From Bacteroidales bacterium (GTDB lineage: Bacteria > Bacteroidota > Bacteroidia > Bacteroidales > UBA932), in NCBI GenBank assembly GCA_017400135.1, contig JAFPVJ010000028.1, positions 1 to 64,000 of the forward strand: 64,000 nt of DNA. Reading direction: 5' to 3'. Under the pieces are notes generated by a model. The model made no database searches. It saw nothing but the letters and a program-made list of their open reading frames with translations, and was not told the origin of the DNA. The position numbers were made by a program, and so were the translations under genes. This document shows, piece after piece, positions 63,259 through 64,000 of the stretch. Every line of letters begins with the position of its first letter. The first letter of the stretch is position 1.

Positions 63259-64000
63259 ATGAACCACAGATTATTCCTGGGAATCGCTCTCGCCGTACTG
63301 TCTGCCGTCAGCCTGCAGGCCCAGAGCGTCATCCAGCTCCACGAAGAAGCCGACGGACGCTACACCATGGACGCCTCCGTCAACGGTGTCGGCGTACGGA
63401 CCTACTACGCACCGGAAAACTGGTATGCCAGCATGTCCACGACGACCTACCTCTTCCTGTATGAGAACGGCTACATCGCCCCGGCGGATGTCAACGGGAT
63501 GACCACGACCAAGATGCCCGATGGCAGCACGGCCAAAGCCGCCTCTTTCGTGATCCGCAACCTGAAGATCGGGCGCATCATCGTGCAGAACCTTCCGGCC
63601 TTCGTCATCACGAAGCAGAATGTCCCGCTGATCGTCGGCAATGCCGCCTTCGACTGCTTCGGGACCGTGACCCAGGAGGGCGAACGGCTCATCATCGACG
63701 ACCGTTTCGAGGAGGATTTCGCCAAGGAGGATGACACCCCCGAAGTTCCTTTCGAAGATCCGGCCATCGCCTTGGAGCAAACGCTCCAGAAACATTTGGA
63801 GGCTAAGGAATACGCCGATGCGGCGAACTGTTTCGCCCAATTGCAGGAGATGGGCGTGCTGACGATGTACAGCGAGTATCAGTATGCGATGGTCCTCAAC
63901 ATCCTGCATCGCGGCGACGACTGCATCGCCCTGGCCCAGCCCTGGCTGGAAGAAAACCGGGGCAAGTCGCTGACGCTCGATTACTGGATGCTGGACGCCC
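63259..64000 (+). CDS. Retropepsin-like (clan AA) protein without DTG motif, with helical repeat tail (partial)
   Basis: At least 247 residues; it runs off the window end. It has a Sec signal (MNHRLFLGIALAVLSAVSLQAQ). Residues about 38-150 follow the retropepsin pattern: ASVNGVGVRTYYAPENWYAS where DTGAS is expected, MPDGSTAKAASFVIRNLKIG, VQNLPAFVI and LIVGNAAFDCFG. The catalytic Asp-Thr-Gly is replaced by Ala51-Pro52-Glu53, so protease activity is unlikely. From about 170 a helical, TPR-like region begins (LEQTLQKHLEAKEYADAANCF). It follows cyuA by 11 bases. Periplasmic location is inferred; the function is unknown. Confidence 0.75.
   Translation, partial: MNHRLFLGIALAVLSAVSLQAQSVIQLHEEADGRYTMDASVNGVGVRTYYAPENWYASMSTTTYLFLYENGYIAPADVNGMTTTKMPDGSTAKAASFVIRNLKIGRIIVQNLPAFVITKQNVPLIVGNAAFDCFGTVTQEGERLIIDDRFEEDFAKEDDTPEVPFEDPAIALEQTLQKHLEAKEYADAANCFAQLQEMGVLTMYSEYQYAMVLNILHRGDDCIALAQPWLEENRGKSLTLDYWMLDA

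Overview
The window looks like a chromosomal segment of a GC-rich Bacteroidota bacterium, most likely a gut or rumen Bacteroidales. This is inferred from four things. Upstream regions repeatedly carry the Bacteroidota -7 promoter element TAnnTTTG, and obvious Shine-Dalgarno sites are lacking. Many lipoproteins and barrels belong to families typical of the phylum (DUF4249, DUF4421, DUF4886, DUF3109-like). There is a complete mreBCD-mrdA-rodA cluster. There is a large set of plant- or host-glycan hydrolases. No rRNA, CRISPR array or insertion sequence was seen. One tRNA (Val, GAC) is present.

Layout. 1-7.4 kb is an accessory block of visibly lower GC at its left edge. It holds the tail of an unidentified protein, two near-duplicate C10 (streptopain-type) lipoprotein peptidases of which the first has lost its catalytic cysteine, a DUF4249 lipoprotein with a TonB-dependent receptor, and an AAA ATPase with a C-terminal nuclease-like domain behind a striking palindromic promoter region. 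7.4-17.5 kb carries housekeeping and envelope genes: lpxK, a tRNA-dihydrouridine synthase, an Xaa-Pro aminopeptidase, a U32 peptidase, a TPR protein, an M16-like protein without a zinc site, and a DUF3109 protein. 17.5-18.3 kb is a small AT-rich insertion with an orphan gene and short AG-rich repeats. 18.5-31 kb carries a patatin fused to an outer-membrane barrel, DUF4421 and other envelope proteins, tRNA-Val, a metallophosphoesterase next to a GH29 fucosidase, an Omp85-like protein, hemW and several unknown membrane or lipoproteins.

31-44.7 kb is the cell-wall block. A leftward PBP1A-ddl-prmC operon is followed by topA, an Lrp/AsnC regulator interrupted by an in-frame amber codon, ispD (leftward), and the tightly overlapping rightward rod operon mreB-mreC-mreD-mrdA-rodA. 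Together these genes make D-Ala-D-Ala, polymerise and cross-link peptidoglycan, and guide elongation.

44.7-61.8 kb is a CAZyme cluster without SusC/SusD in view: GH29, GH3, a DUF4886-CE15 double esterase, a Tat-type phosphodiesterase, a GH106-like rhamnosidase, a frameshifted pectate-lyase-like beta-helix protein, an outer-membrane protein, a GH36-like alpha-galactosidase and a GH92 mannosidase. Fucose, rhamnose, galactose, mannose and glucuronoyl-ester activities together suggest attack on complex plant cell-wall (pectin/hemicellulose) glycans. The window ends with a CyuA-type cysteine desulfidase and a truncated retropepsin-like protein that has lost its DTG active site.

The most notable items are the repeated appearance of catalytically dead proteases (C10, M16, retropepsin), the palindromic operator of the ATPase-nuclease gene, a nested inverted repeat between the GH3 and GH29 genes, the DUF4886-CE15 fusion, and two apparent gene disruptions (Lrp amber, beta-helix frameshift).
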